This document shows positions 7,830 to 14,565 of a DNA stretch of 14,565 bases, piece by piece (positions within the stretch are counted from its first letter, which is position 1; every line of letters begins with the position of its first letter). Source of the stretch: Eudoraea sp. (GTDB lineage Bacteria; Bacteroidota; Bacteroidia; Flavobacteriales; Flavobacteriaceae); NCBI GenBank assembly GCA_013041785.1, contig JABDRK010000125.1, positions 1 to 14,565 on the forward strand, written 5' to 3'. The notes below the pieces were generated by a model. The model worked only from the letters and a program-made list of their open reading frames with translations, had not been told where the DNA came from and did not search any database. The position numbers and the translations under genes are program-made.

Positions 7830-7885
7830 ATAAAAAAACCGAATACTTAAATAGAAAGCGCGGATTTGAAATCCGCGCTTTCTAT
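7830..7885 (-). terminator. Perfect 15-bp stem-loop after the GH16 gene
   Basis: ATAGAAAGCGCGGAT (7851-7865) pairs perfectly with 7871-7885 around a 5-base loop. The stem begins directly after the GH16 stop codon (7886-7888). On the minus strand a run of seven T follows at about 7832-7838, roughly 12 nt past the stem, which is farther than in a classical terminator. It probably terminates or protects the 3' end of the GH16 transcript and separates it from the sensor operon. Confidence 0.6.
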
Positions 7886-8743
7886 TCATTTTCGATACTC
7901 GTGTTTTACCCAGTCTACTTCCATAACCCATTCTCCAGTCATGGGGTTGTCTGTGATCTTGGCAAAATTCAGGATAGCAAACATAGGTTCCGGATAGTTA
8001 TCCCCTTCTCCTTCATTGCGATACACTTCTTCTCCATCCAGCCGATATACCAGGTCACTGCCTTCCCATTCTACAGAGTACTCGTGGTATTCGTCTAATG
8101 TAGCCGGGAAGTCTTTACGGTAGCTCCACCAGTCCCCTTTATCACATTCTCCCTGGCTTTTAATGGCCCCGGTCGTAAAGTGATCTTTTTTCACGTCCCC
8201 GTGATGTTCGAATATATCGATCTCACCGGATCCTGTCAGGGGCCAGCAGACCGTTTCATCGGCTTCCTGTACCGGAGGTTCATTATTCTGTGCTCCCATC
8301 AACCACCAGGCCGGGAACATACTGGGTTCTCCATTTCCATGAAGTCGCAAGCGGGCCGTCCATTTTCCTTTGACAAATTCCTTGCGGTTTTTGGAACAGA
8401 TGCGGCCGGCAACATACTCGGTATCTGCCTGTTGTTCCCCGTGCTTGTCCAGGTTATCACAGGGTCGTTTTTCGCCTATATTAACCACTTTAATTTTCAG
8501 GGTACCCTCACTCACTTCACGGGTCCCGTACTCCCCATCGGGAACATAGCATTGTAATTCGTTGTTTACCCAGATCCGCTGATCCTGCCAGTTTTCGGGA
8601 TTAAAGGTGTCAAAATCATCCAGAAAATCGGTTTCCCAGATTCCGGCTGTGGCAGTTTCATTTTGGTCTTCTTTTTTCTCCCCCATGCGGCAGCTAACAG
8701 AAAATAAAATTATTATTGCGAGGACAATACGTATTGGTTTCAT
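7886..8743 (-). CDS. GH16 family beta-glucanase (laminarinase-like) lipoprotein
   Basis: A 285-aa protein. Residues 1-17 are a lipoprotein signal peptide ending in the lipobox FSVSC with Cys18 as lipid site, so it is probably anchored to the outer membrane. The mature part is a GH16 jelly-roll enzyme: WVNNELQCYVPD near 58-69 and FPAWWLMG near 143-150 are typical substrate-cleft strands, and GEIDIFEHHG gives the ExDxxE triad, with Glu174 as nucleophile, Asp176, and Glu179 as acid/base. GH16 enzymes with this motif cut beta-1,3 or mixed-linked glucans such as algal laminarin; the exact substrate cannot be read here. The mature domain has five cysteines (65, 95, 116, 166, 200), more than usual by my reading. 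The gene is single, with no SusC/SusD pair in the window, and is divergent from a small unknown gene. Confidence 0.88.
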   Translation of the reverse strand: MKPIRIVLAIIILFSVSCRMGEKKEDQNETATAGIWETDFLDDFDTFNPENWQDQRIWVNNELQCYVPDGEYGTREVSEGTLKIKVVNIGEKRPCDNLDKHGEQQADTEYVAGRICSKNRKEFVKGKWTARLRLHGNGEPSMFPAWWLMGAQNNEPPVQEADETVCWPLTGSGEIDIFEHHGDVKKDHFTTGAIKSQGECDKGDWWSYRKDFPATLDEYHEYSVEWEGSDLVYRLDGEEVYRNEGEGDNYPEPMFAILNFAKITDNPMTGEWVMEVDWVKHEYRK

Positions 8744-8901
8744 CTGCTTTTTGGATATGGTTATGCATAATTCCTATCTAAGGTAATAATCTTATTTCAA
8801 TATATGTAAAAGCGTTTCAACCTGATCTTCGTCATTGGTTAGGGTTCAAAACATATTGATCTTTACCCTTTTAACAGATTTATTAATTAAACCCTAGCAG
8901 C

Positions 8902-9249
8902 ATGAAAATTATTGATAGTGAAATTACCCAATATTGGATCCACTTTCAGGCCGGAAGTCATGAGCCAAACCGGGTTTATCCACCTGCTCTTGTAAAATGT
9001 TATCACGATGATGAATTTGTTTTACAGCTGAACTTTCATCCGGACAATAAATCCTTGCCGGAAAACCATTACGACAACAGAAATAAGCTCGTTTACCTGC
9101 AGTATCCTATGTCCATGTATCCCAACGTTATTGATACGCTAAGAAATGAAAAGCCCGTTTATTTCCACTGGACCCGGGAATTAAACCTGGGATTCCTCAG
9201 GACCGGCAAAGAGCCTGTAGGAGAAGGAGAAATAGAAGCCGTATTGTGA
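8902..9249 (+). CDS. Conserved-looking hypothetical protein, 115 aa
   Basis: Not recognised. It is a 115-aa soluble protein without signal peptide or membrane segment. It is mostly polar with many aromatic residues (YWIHFQAG, KLVYLQYPMSMYPNV, KPVYFHWTRELNLGFLRTG) and ends in an acidic GEGEIEAVL tail. The pattern of alternating strands ending in a basic-aromatic turn suggests a small beta-rich fold, but I cannot name it. Evidence that it is real: an ATG start in a 158-bp divergent intergenic region, ordinary codon use, no overlap with another gene, and a strong hairpin 31 bp after its stop. No link to the divergent GH16 gene is shown beyond shared upstream DNA. Confidence 0.7.
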   Translation: MKIIDSEITQYWIHFQAGSHEPNRVYPPALVKCYHDDEFVLQLNFHPDNKSLPENHYDNRNKLVYLQYPMSMYPNVIDTLRNEKPVYFHWTRELNLGFLRTGKEPVGEGEIEAVL

Positions 9250-9274
9250 AAACGACAGAACGTTTGATACATCT

Positions 9275-9310
9275 GAAAAAAGGAAAGCCGCCTTAACTGG
9301 CGGCTTTCCT
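9275..9310. terminator. Hairpin terminator with 12-bp stem
   Basis: AGGAAAGCCGCC (9281-9292) pairs perfectly with GGCGGCTTTCCT (9299-9310) around TTAACT. An A-run at 9276-9281 gives a T-tract on the minus strand; the plus strand has only a broken T-rich stretch (GCTTTGTGTTT). It ends the 115-aa gene and would also stop antisense transcription coming from the right. Confidence 0.75.
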
Positions 9311-9487
9311 GCTTTGTGTTTCCCGCTGGTACACTTCCTTCGACAATGCTTGGGATGAATTTCATGGTTTGACCTTATTATTTCAACTGATATCATATCA
9401 ATGTTTTATTAAGAGATCCCCTGTAAATTCATGGAGTAAGGCGAGGGCCTGAAAGACTTGTATTTTTCAAATGAAATAACCATCCAT

Positions 9488-11518
9488 ATGTCCAATAGAC
9501 GACTGGCAGCCATAATGTTTACCGATATTGAAGGCTATACTGCTTTGATGCAAAGGAGTGAAGTGGAAGCCATGGGATTTCGCGCCGCCCACAGAAAGAT
9601 CTTTGACAGCCTTACCACTAAGTTCAACGGTGAGATTATACAGTATTACGGGGACGGTACACTCAGTATTTTCGATAGTGCGGTTGATGCGGTTAAATGC
9701 GGCATAGCCATGCAACTGGCCTTTCGGAAGGACACTCAAATTCCCGTTCGCATTGGTATACATTCCGGGGATATTGTTCTTACCGAAGACGATATCATAG
9801 GCGATGCGGTGAATGTCGCCTCAAGGGTCGAATCTTTGGCTGTTCCCGGCAGTGTTTTGATTTCCGACAAGTTATTCGATGAAATAAAGAACAATAGCGA
9901 TATCAAAACCGTATACCTTGACACTTTTAGGCTAAAGAACGTAAAACCAGCACTTGGAATTTATGCCATTTCCAACGATGGGTTGGTTGTCCCACCCAGA
10001 AAAGCGATCACGGGAAAGCTTGAGAAAGAAAAATCAGTAACCAAACGGATCCTGGCGGGCGCTGCGATTGTTCTGCTGCTCGTTGCAGCATGGTTTGTTC
10101 AGGATTTACTGCAGGTAACTAAGGAACAGACCATCGTCCTTCTACCCCCTAAAAACTACACCGGTGAAGAAGATCTTGATTATCTGGTGGAAGGCGTCCA
10201 TGACCTGTTGTACGGAGACCTTTGCAAGGTAAGTGATAAACTGCGGGTAATTTCCCCGTTTACAGCCCGGGCGCTTACCAATGCGGGCAAATCCATGTCT
10301 GAAATAGCCGCTGAGTTGGATGTAGATTATTTCCTGGAAACTTCTATCTCCTGTGTGGAAGGGGATAATTTATGCATCAATCCCCGTTTGGTTGAATTCG
10401 ACACCGAAGAAAGGCAGCTCTGGACCGAAGAATATTTTGAAAAAAAAGGGGAGATCCTCAATTTCAACCACTTCCTGGTCAATAAAATCGCAGATGACAT
10501 AAACATACAATTGACCCCGGATGCAGAACTGGCTTTAGCAAAATCCAGTTCCGTAGATACCGCGGCCATTGACCTGTACCTACGTGGAGAGTATTACCTG
10601 GATCAGTTCAACCCCATGACAATTGCCAAGGCGGGTGAGCTTTTCAAACAGGCCATTGCAAAGGATCCGGACTGGGGCCTGCCCTATGCAGGTTTGTCCT
10701 TGGTCATCGCTTACCAAATGCAATTGGGATTTATCCCTCCTGCAACAGGTATTCCAAAACTGAATGAGTACCTTGCCCTTGCTTTTGAACTGGATCCCAA
10801 TTCTTCCCGGGCTTACCTGGCCAAAGCAATCAGTGCAGGCTGGCATGAGTGGAATTGGAAGAAAGCAGAAACAGCTTTCCTGGAATCCTTAAGGTGGGAT
10901 CCCAACGATCCATTGTGCAGGGGATTTTATGCTCACTTTCTGATGACACAAAGGCGAAACGATGAAGCATTAAAACAAGGTCAGGTTGCTGAGCGTCTTG
11001 ACCCCTTAAGGCCTTTTGTGCTGGGACTGAATAGCCAGGTAGTTGGACAGACAGGTGATCATGAAGCAGCCCTGGCTAAGGCGGAAAAAGCATTATCTAT
11101 CGATCCCGATCACTTCTTAGGAATATTATCCGCATGGGGGGCCTTGAATGCTAAAGGAGATCATGAGGGAGCCTTTAAATATCTTACGGAACTTAACTCG
11201 CCCATTTGGGAAAAATATGGCGTTGCTGACTTATTGGAGCAGACCTTCAATGAACATGGCAGGATAGCATTTTTAAAGGAATATATCCGTTTTAATGAGG
11301 AGATTTTGGCAAAAGATGGTCTCTTAAATAACTTTTACCAAGCCTTCAATTATATTGATACAAATAATTACGATAAGGCATGGGAGTCCTTTGAACAGGC
11401 TTTAGATAGACACAATCCGAACATGCCCTACATTTCTACAACTTACCATTACAACATGTTGAAGGGCTACCCCGAATATTTGGCCCTTTTGAAAAGAATG
11501 AATCTGCCCACCGAATAG
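9488..11518 (+). CDS. Class III nucleotide cyclase with transmembrane TolB-like/TPR C-terminal half
   Basis: A 676-aa protein. Residues 5-165 form a cytoplasmic class III cyclase domain: AAIMFTDIEGYT with metal Asp13, IQYYGDGTLSIF with metal Asp56, and DDIIGDAVNVASR with Asp102 (adenine side), Asn109 and Arg113. The usual base-reading Lys is Gln52. A linker leads to one membrane helix (about 188-205). Beyond it, presumably in the periplasm, lies a TolB-N-like alpha/beta domain (about 214-342, IVLLPPKNYTGEEDLDYLVE and LDVDYFLETSI), then tetratricopeptide repeats (about 360-670). This fusion is a known large family in Proteobacteria and Bacteroidota, thought to couple an extracytoplasmic interaction to cAMP production. 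The frame also opens at TTG 9458, but MSNRRLAAIMFTDIEGY is the normal N-terminus for the family, so ATG 9488 is used. Single gene; a hairpin follows about 95 bp downstream. Confidence 0.9.
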   Translation: MSNRRLAAIMFTDIEGYTALMQRSEVEAMGFRAAHRKIFDSLTTKFNGEIIQYYGDGTLSIFDSAVDAVKCGIAMQLAFRKDTQIPVRIGIHSGDIVLTEDDIIGDAVNVASRVESLAVPGSVLISDKLFDEIKNNSDIKTVYLDTFRLKNVKPALGIYAISNDGLVVPPRKAITGKLEKEKSVTKRILAGAAIVLLLVAAWFVQDLLQVTKEQTIVLLPPKNYTGEEDLDYLVEGVHDLLYGDLCKVSDKLRVISPFTARALTNAGKSMSEIAAELDVDYFLETSISCVEGDNLCINPRLVEFDTEERQLWTEEYFEKKGEILNFNHFLVNKIADDINIQLTPDAELALAKSSSVDTAAIDLYLRGEYYLDQFNPMTIAKAGELFKQAIAKDPDWGLPYAGLSLVIAYQMQLGFIPPATGIPKLNEYLALAFELDPNSSRAYLAKAISAGWHEWNWKKAETAFLESLRWDPNDPLCRGFYAHFLMTQRRNDEALKQGQVAERLDPLRPFVLGLNSQVVGQTGDHEAALAKAEKALSIDPDHFLGILSAWGALNAKGDHEGAFKYLTELNSPIWEKYGVADLLEQTFNEHGRIAFLKEYIRFNEEILAKDGLLNNFYQAFNYIDTNNYDKAWESFEQALDRHNPNMPYISTTYHYNMLKGYPEYLALLKRMNLPTE

Positions 11519-11612
11519 TTTTTATTATTTATTCTCTGCTGATTAAAGTGGGTTAGACTTTATAATAAACAAGATGGGTACAGGATTAAATTTTAGCCTA
11601 CACTTTCCCATG

Positions 11613-11643
11613 AAAAAAGCCACTTAAAAATTAAGTGGCTTTC
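11613..11643. terminator. Bidirectional hairpin terminator
   Basis: AAAGCCACTTAA (11616-11627) pairs with TTAAGTGGCTTT (11631-11642) around an AAA loop. The A-run on the left gives a good T-tract for the minus-strand gene ending at 11701; the plus-strand tract is short. It sits between the convergent TPR cyclase and the secreted two-half protein. Confidence 0.8.
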
Positions 11644-11700
11644 ATTATATTATCCTCATCGATTGCAATTCCACAAAGGTAAAATGGAATTATCCAGTAT

Positions 11701-12459
11701 TTAATTCATCGTTCCTGTGGACATTTCCGGAACCAGTTGCATCAAATCCCTTTGTTCTCCCCAGTACTCCAGGGAGGCATCAAAATTCTTCCAGTCTTCA
11801 TCCCATGAACCCCATCCAAAGAGTTCATCATAATCTTCTTTAGCGGTTGTTTCCATTTCTTGTTCTGCCGCGCGTTTATAGGTGTCAAAACCTGCTGCTA
11901 CAACAAACTGATGTCTGTTTCCACCGCTCACCAGTCTGTATAAGGATCTACCTTCCCATCCTCGTTTTTCGGCCACTTTGGACATTCTATACATAGCCCT
12001 GCGGAAATGCAGGACTTTATCTGCCTTTATATTATAAAATGTTCTGCTTACATATTTATCAGGGGTCGTATTTTCAGGGTCTGGATCATAAGAACCGTTT
12101 TCTAATCTCCTCCATCTTATATGTCCCCGATCGTTGGCTACATATTTAGCCACATTATCTTCCCAATATTTTCCCTCAGCAGTTCTGTCCCGATCATAAT
12201 CTGCAGCAGATTTGTTTCCTTCAACCCGAAAATAATTACCCGTGTCAGGCCCTGTAATAATTCTGTAGGTGGTAATAGCCGTCTCGGGGGTGTTGTTGAA
12301 CATGGCGGTTTTTTTAGCAGCGGCTTTTTCAAAATCCGCTCGGCTGCCATCTTTTGCAGTATACTCCCAGGAATTCCAATAAACTGCATTGTCGTTTCTC
12401 TGAGCATAAATGGATATACTTATTAGAAGTACCATCCCTGTTAATACTAGTTTTTTCAT
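11701..12459 (-). CDS. Secreted protein of unknown function with two similar halves
   Basis: A 252-aa protein with a Sec signal peptide (1-19, cut after YAQ). It was not recognised as a named family. The mature part seems to hold two modules of the same plan: residues 27-105 (VYWNSWEYTAKDGSRADFEK, then ITTYRIITGPDTGNYFRVEG) and 136-215 (KYVSRTFYNIKADKVLHFRR, then RSLYRLVSGGNRHQFVVAAG). Each has a strand, a helix carrying basic residues, a strand-turn-strand with a Gly-rich turn, and a further helix. This resembles the dimeric alpha/beta-barrel (NIPSNAP/ABM-like) fold in tandem, which is an inference from pattern only. The C-terminal part is rich in Trp and acid residues (FGWGSWDEDWKNF). No catalytic residues can be assigned. 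The gene stands alone, with a terminator just downstream. Confidence 0.75.
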   Translation of the reverse strand: MKKLVLTGMVLLISISIYAQRNDNAVYWNSWEYTAKDGSRADFEKAAAKKTAMFNNTPETAITTYRIITGPDTGNYFRVEGNKSAADYDRDRTAEGKYWEDNVAKYVANDRGHIRWRRLENGSYDPDPENTTPDKYVSRTFYNIKADKVLHFRRAMYRMSKVAEKRGWEGRSLYRLVSGGNRHQFVVAAGFDTYKRAAEQEMETTAKEDYDELFGWGSWDEDWKNFDASLEYWGEQRDLMQLVPEMSTGTMN

Positions 12460-12731
12460 TGTAGTTGATTTTTGGTTAGTTAATTATTTCAGGTCTTACC
12501 CCTAATTCTCAATTGCATTGCTAATCAGGTATTTCATGAAGTTAGCTTTTAGATACAGGATTTTGCGGTATTCGAGGACGAATGGCCCCTAAAATTGTCC
12601 CAAACTGCGATTTATATTATCCAAACAGCTTGATTGAGCATAATAGGGAAATTTTATTGAGCGGATGACTTGCGTGATAAAAAGGTATTTTAGTAATTGG
12701 TAAGGAGTTACAACCAAATTACACTCTCTTA

Positions 12732-13118
12732 ATGAAAATTGAGCACATAGCTATCTGGACAAAGGATCTGGAAAAAATGAGGGAATTTTATCTGGAGTTT
12801 TTCGACTTACGTTCGAATGAAAAATATCATAATCCCGGGAAAGCATTCAGCTCATACTTTTTAGCATTTAATAATGGCGCACGAATTGAATTAATGCACA
12901 AACCTGATATAGCGGAACTCATTGTGAAATCTGATTTAAAGTTAGGATTGACCCACTTCGCCATATCGGTTGGATCGAAAGAAAATGTTGATTTATTAAC
13001 GGAAAGAATCCGTCAAAGCGGGTATAAAATAATAGGAGAACCGAGGACGACAGGTGATGGATATTACGAAAGTGTTATCTCAGACCCGGAAGGCAATGCA
13101 ATTGAAATAACGGTATAA
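12732..13118 (+). CDS. VOC (glyoxalase/bleomycin-resistance fold) family protein
   Basis: A 128-aa single-domain vicinal-oxygen-chelate protein with two beta-alpha-beta-beta-beta modules (about 1-57 and 70-128). The four metal-ligand positions of the glyoxalase family are all filled: His5 (EHIAIW), Glu53 (RIELM), His75 (LTHFAIS) and Glu125 (AIEITV). The DPEGNAIEI ending is the classic family signature. It therefore probably binds a divalent metal and acts as a lyase, isomerase or dioxygenase, or possibly sequesters a drug; the substrate cannot be told. Cytoplasmic, with no signal peptide. It stands alone, without a clear Shine-Dalgarno, and the DNA on both sides is AT-rich and gene-poor. Confidence 0.88.
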   Translation: MKIEHIAIWTKDLEKMREFYLEFFDLRSNEKYHNPGKAFSSYFLAFNNGARIELMHKPDIAELIVKSDLKLGLTHFAISVGSKENVDLLTERIRQSGYKIIGEPRTTGDGYYESVISDPEGNAIEITV

Positions 13119-13473
13119 AAAATAGATGAATTATACAGTCAGTTGTAACAAAACACTTTAATAAGAGGTATGCAGGAAAGCCAACAAAAAATATTCAAGG
13201 TTATTGAATTACATCAAGAATGCTGAAAATATTAGCTTGATGAACTTGAAAAGAAATTTTATTCTAATACTTTTTCAACAGCTTGAGTTCGGCCAGCGAT
13301 TTTTCCGGCATCTTCAGGTTTACAGGAATTCAGTCAGCTAAAACCCAAAACAAGGCCACCACTGGCATTACTGGCCTTCCTGATAAAAGCACGTCTCCCG
13401 ATTTTGGTTTTAACTATGTTCTTATATACTAACTAGGTACTTCAGTGTTCACCTCTAGCTATTGATTTTCAAT
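13119..13473. other. 355-bp gene-poor, decayed stretch
   Basis: No intact gene. The right half holds, on the minus strand, a Tat-signal-like reading frame broken by a stop (listed separately as a pseudogene). The left half is AT-rich with scattered stops; its only ATG frame of note is 18 codons (13170-13226, MQESQQKIFKVIELHQEC), which matches nothing I know. No clear terminator hairpin was found for either flanking gene. Confidence 0.6.
13259..13420 (-). pseudogene. Remnant of a Tat-exported oxidoreductase N-terminus (probably IorB-like)
   Basis: On the minus strand one frame reads KTKIGRRAFIRKASNASGG, then LVLGFS, a TGA stop (13334-13336), LNSCKPED and further residues to a TAA at 13259-13261. 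GRRAFIRKAS is a twin-arginine export motif, and GGLVLGFS-x-LNSCKPE is how IorB-type molybdopterin hydroxylases of Bacteroidota normally begin, with Trp where the TGA stands (a one-base TGG to TGA change). There is no ATG start and no following catalytic domain, so this is a broken fragment. It lies 54 bp downstream of a gene of the same family on the same strand, suggesting a lost tandem copy or a rearrangement. The residues after SCKPED do not clearly align with the family. Confidence 0.55.
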
Positions 13474-14565
13474 TCATCCAACAAGAGGTGGTCTGTCTGA
13501 AATAAAGGGTTGATGGTAAACCCTTCTCCCTGTTGCCTTGTAAAGCGCATTAGCCACTGCTGCAAAAATGGGCGGGAAGGTCGGTTCGCCAAGCCCCGTG
13601 GGGTCGATATTATTTTCCACAAAATGAACCTCGATTTCTTTGGGGGCTTCGGCCATTCTTATCATTCGATAGCTGTCAAAATTACTTTTCTCCGGTACTC
13701 CATCTTTAAAGGTCAGCTCTCCATAGAGGGCATTGCCAATCCCATCTACAATACCGCCTTCGGCTAAGTTTGTTGCGGCATCCGGATTGATAACTATACC
13801 ACAATCTACCGCAGAAGTGACTTTTTGAACCCTGGGTGTACCATTTTCAACGCCCAAATCAAGTACATGAGCAGCATAGGAATTATGACAATAATAGGCG
13901 GATACCCCCCGATTGAAATTGGAGTCATCTTTGCCCCAGCCCGATTTTTCGCGCACCAGCTCCAAAACCCCGGCATAGCGGGCCGGATCATAATCGTTAT
14001 TTTCTCCCACAGGGTCATTTTTTGCCCGCTCCAGTAATTCCAGGCGGAAGGCAATGGGATCCTGGCCCATTTCTTCTGCTATTTCATCCAAAAAAGATTG
14101 TTCAGCACAAGCGATAAAATTAGAACGGGGAGCCCGGAATGAACCGATGGTTATGTTGGTATTAATCGTCCAGCTTTCTGCCAGGTAATTATCAACGGCT
14201 CCTGCCGGAAACCTATTGGCATACAGCGGACTTTCAGGAATCCCTCCGGCATTTATATGGAGTCCTGTCAATTTATTTGCCTTATCCAGGGCAGCCCGAT
14301 AGGTTACCTGATAGATAGGACGGTAAATACCCCCGGTCATGTCGTCCTCACGACTATACATAAGTTTTATGGGCGCATTCATTTTTTGTGAAATAAGTGC
14401 AGCCTCCACCGCCCAATGGGCATAGGAACGGCGTCCAAACCCACCCCCAAGCCGGGTCAATTGGATATCAATATTTTCTACAGCTATCCCCAATCTTGAA
14501 GATAAGGTCTGTTCTGTTAATTCTGCTTTTTGGAGGGGCCCTGCAAGAACGGCTTTCCCATTGAC
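13474..14565 (-). CDS. IorB-type molybdopterin hydroxylase large subunit (xanthine dehydrogenase family), C-terminal part
   Basis: The frame is open to the right edge, so the N-terminal part lies outside; 363 C-terminal residues are visible. The family (isoquinoline 1-oxidoreductase beta subunit and relatives) binds the molybdenum pterin cofactor and oxidises aldehydes or N-heterocycles, with a small [2Fe-2S] partner passing electrons on. Visible signatures are TRLGGGFGRRSYAHWAVEAA (cofactor-binding loop, near 14430-14450), GSFRAPRSNFIACAEQSFLD, the C-terminal DCGIVINPDAATNLAEGGIV, and GLGEPTFPPIFAAVANAL with the expected catalytic Glu at 13585-13587. A TTG at 14493 is an internal codon, not the start: upstream residues (GPLQKAELTEQTLSSRLGI) align with the family. 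No iron-sulfur subunit gene is in view; it may lie to the right. Substrate unknown. Confidence 0.88.
   Translation of the reverse strand, partial: VNGKAVLAGPLQKAELTEQTLSSRLGIAVENIDIQLTRLGGGFGRRSYAHWAVEAALISQKMNAPIKLMYSREDDMTGGIYRPIYQVTYRAALDKANKLTGLHINAGGIPESPLYANRFPAGAVDNYLAESWTINTNITIGSFRAPRSNFIACAEQSFLDEIAEEMGQDPIAFRLELLERAKNDPVGENNDYDPARYAGVLELVREKSGWGKDDSNFNRGVSAYYCHNSYAAHVLDLGVENGTPRVQKVTSAVDCGIVINPDAATNLAEGGIVDGIGNALYGELTFKDGVPEKSNFDSYRMIRMAEAPKEIEVHFVENNIDPTGLGEPTFPPIFAAVANALYKATGRRVYHQPFISDRPPLVG

Noticed and set aside
8180..8557. A 125-codon plus-strand frame opposite the GH16 gene
   Set aside because: The minus strand encodes an intact GH16 enzyme with its catalytic triad; the opposite frame is a by-product.
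7886..9249. Polysaccharide utilisation locus around the GH16 gene
   Set aside because: No SusC/SusD pair, sulfatase or further glycoside hydrolase is present in the window.
9388..9395. TGATATCA palindrome upstream of the TPR cyclase
   Set aside because: An 8-bp palindrome in AT-rich DNA is expected by chance and matches no operator I recognise.
9159..9396. Two overlapping minus-strand frames of about 70 codons
   Set aside because: They read through the 12-bp terminator hairpin and the end of the 115-aa gene, and show no protein-like features.
9458..9487. TTG start extending the TPR cyclase by 10 residues
   Set aside because: Family members start right before RRLAAIMFTDIEGY; ATG 9488 fits.
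13170..13226. An 18-codon frame with a purine-rich stretch just before its ATG
   Set aside because: Too short, no match to a known peptide, and inside a decayed region.
14494..14565. Suspected frameshift or true start of the IorB-type gene at the TTG at 14493
   Set aside because: Rereading the reverse complement shows one uninterrupted frame (NGKAVLAGPLQKAELTEQT) to the window edge, so the gene is simply cut by the window.

Overview
The window looks like chromosomal DNA from a marine-type member of the Flavobacteriaceae (Bacteroidota). The GC content is moderate by eye. Supporting families are a BNR/VPS10-like repeat protein with a FlgD-like tail, a Reg_prop/Y_Y_Y sensor architecture, a GH16 lipoprotein, an IorB-type molybdenum hydroxylase, and few recognisable Shine-Dalgarno sequences. 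No tRNA, rRNA, CRISPR array, insertion sequence or phage gene was seen. Ten intact or window-truncated genes plus two cyclases of different architecture account for almost all of the sequence.

Layout from left to right. The 3' end of a large BNR-repeat protein (+) ends at a strong bidirectional terminator. It faces a membrane-anchored class III nucleotide cyclase (-). A small DoxX-like membrane protein (+) diverges from that cyclase. Next is a compact three-gene minus-strand operon, transcribed from about 7.8 kb down to 3.0 kb: a periplasmic beta-propeller/Y_Y_Y sensor ending in a GAF domain, a GluR0-like ligand-gated potassium channel, and a membrane-anchored CBS-domain protein. Upstream lies a GH16 beta-glucanase lipoprotein (-), divergent from a 115-aa protein of unknown function (+). 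A second class III cyclase follows (+), with a TolB-like and TPR periplasmic half. A secreted protein with two similar halves (-), a VOC/glyoxalase-fold protein (+) and the C-terminal part of an IorB-type molybdopterin hydroxylase (-, running off the right edge) complete the window. Just downstream of the IorB-type gene is a decayed Tat-signal start of what looks like a second copy.

The most interesting unit is the sensor/channel/CBS operon. It pairs a one-TM sensor-like protein that lacks any visible kinase or DNA-binding output with a channel that keeps both the amino-acid ligand contacts and the TVGYGD potassium filter. I infer that the three proteins may form one envelope signalling unit that turns an external small molecule into a change in potassium conductance. 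Two cyclases within 10 kb, both with a non-standard residue at the base-recognising lysine position, suggest cyclic nucleotide signalling is prominent here. No phosphodiesterase or cNMP-binding protein is in view.
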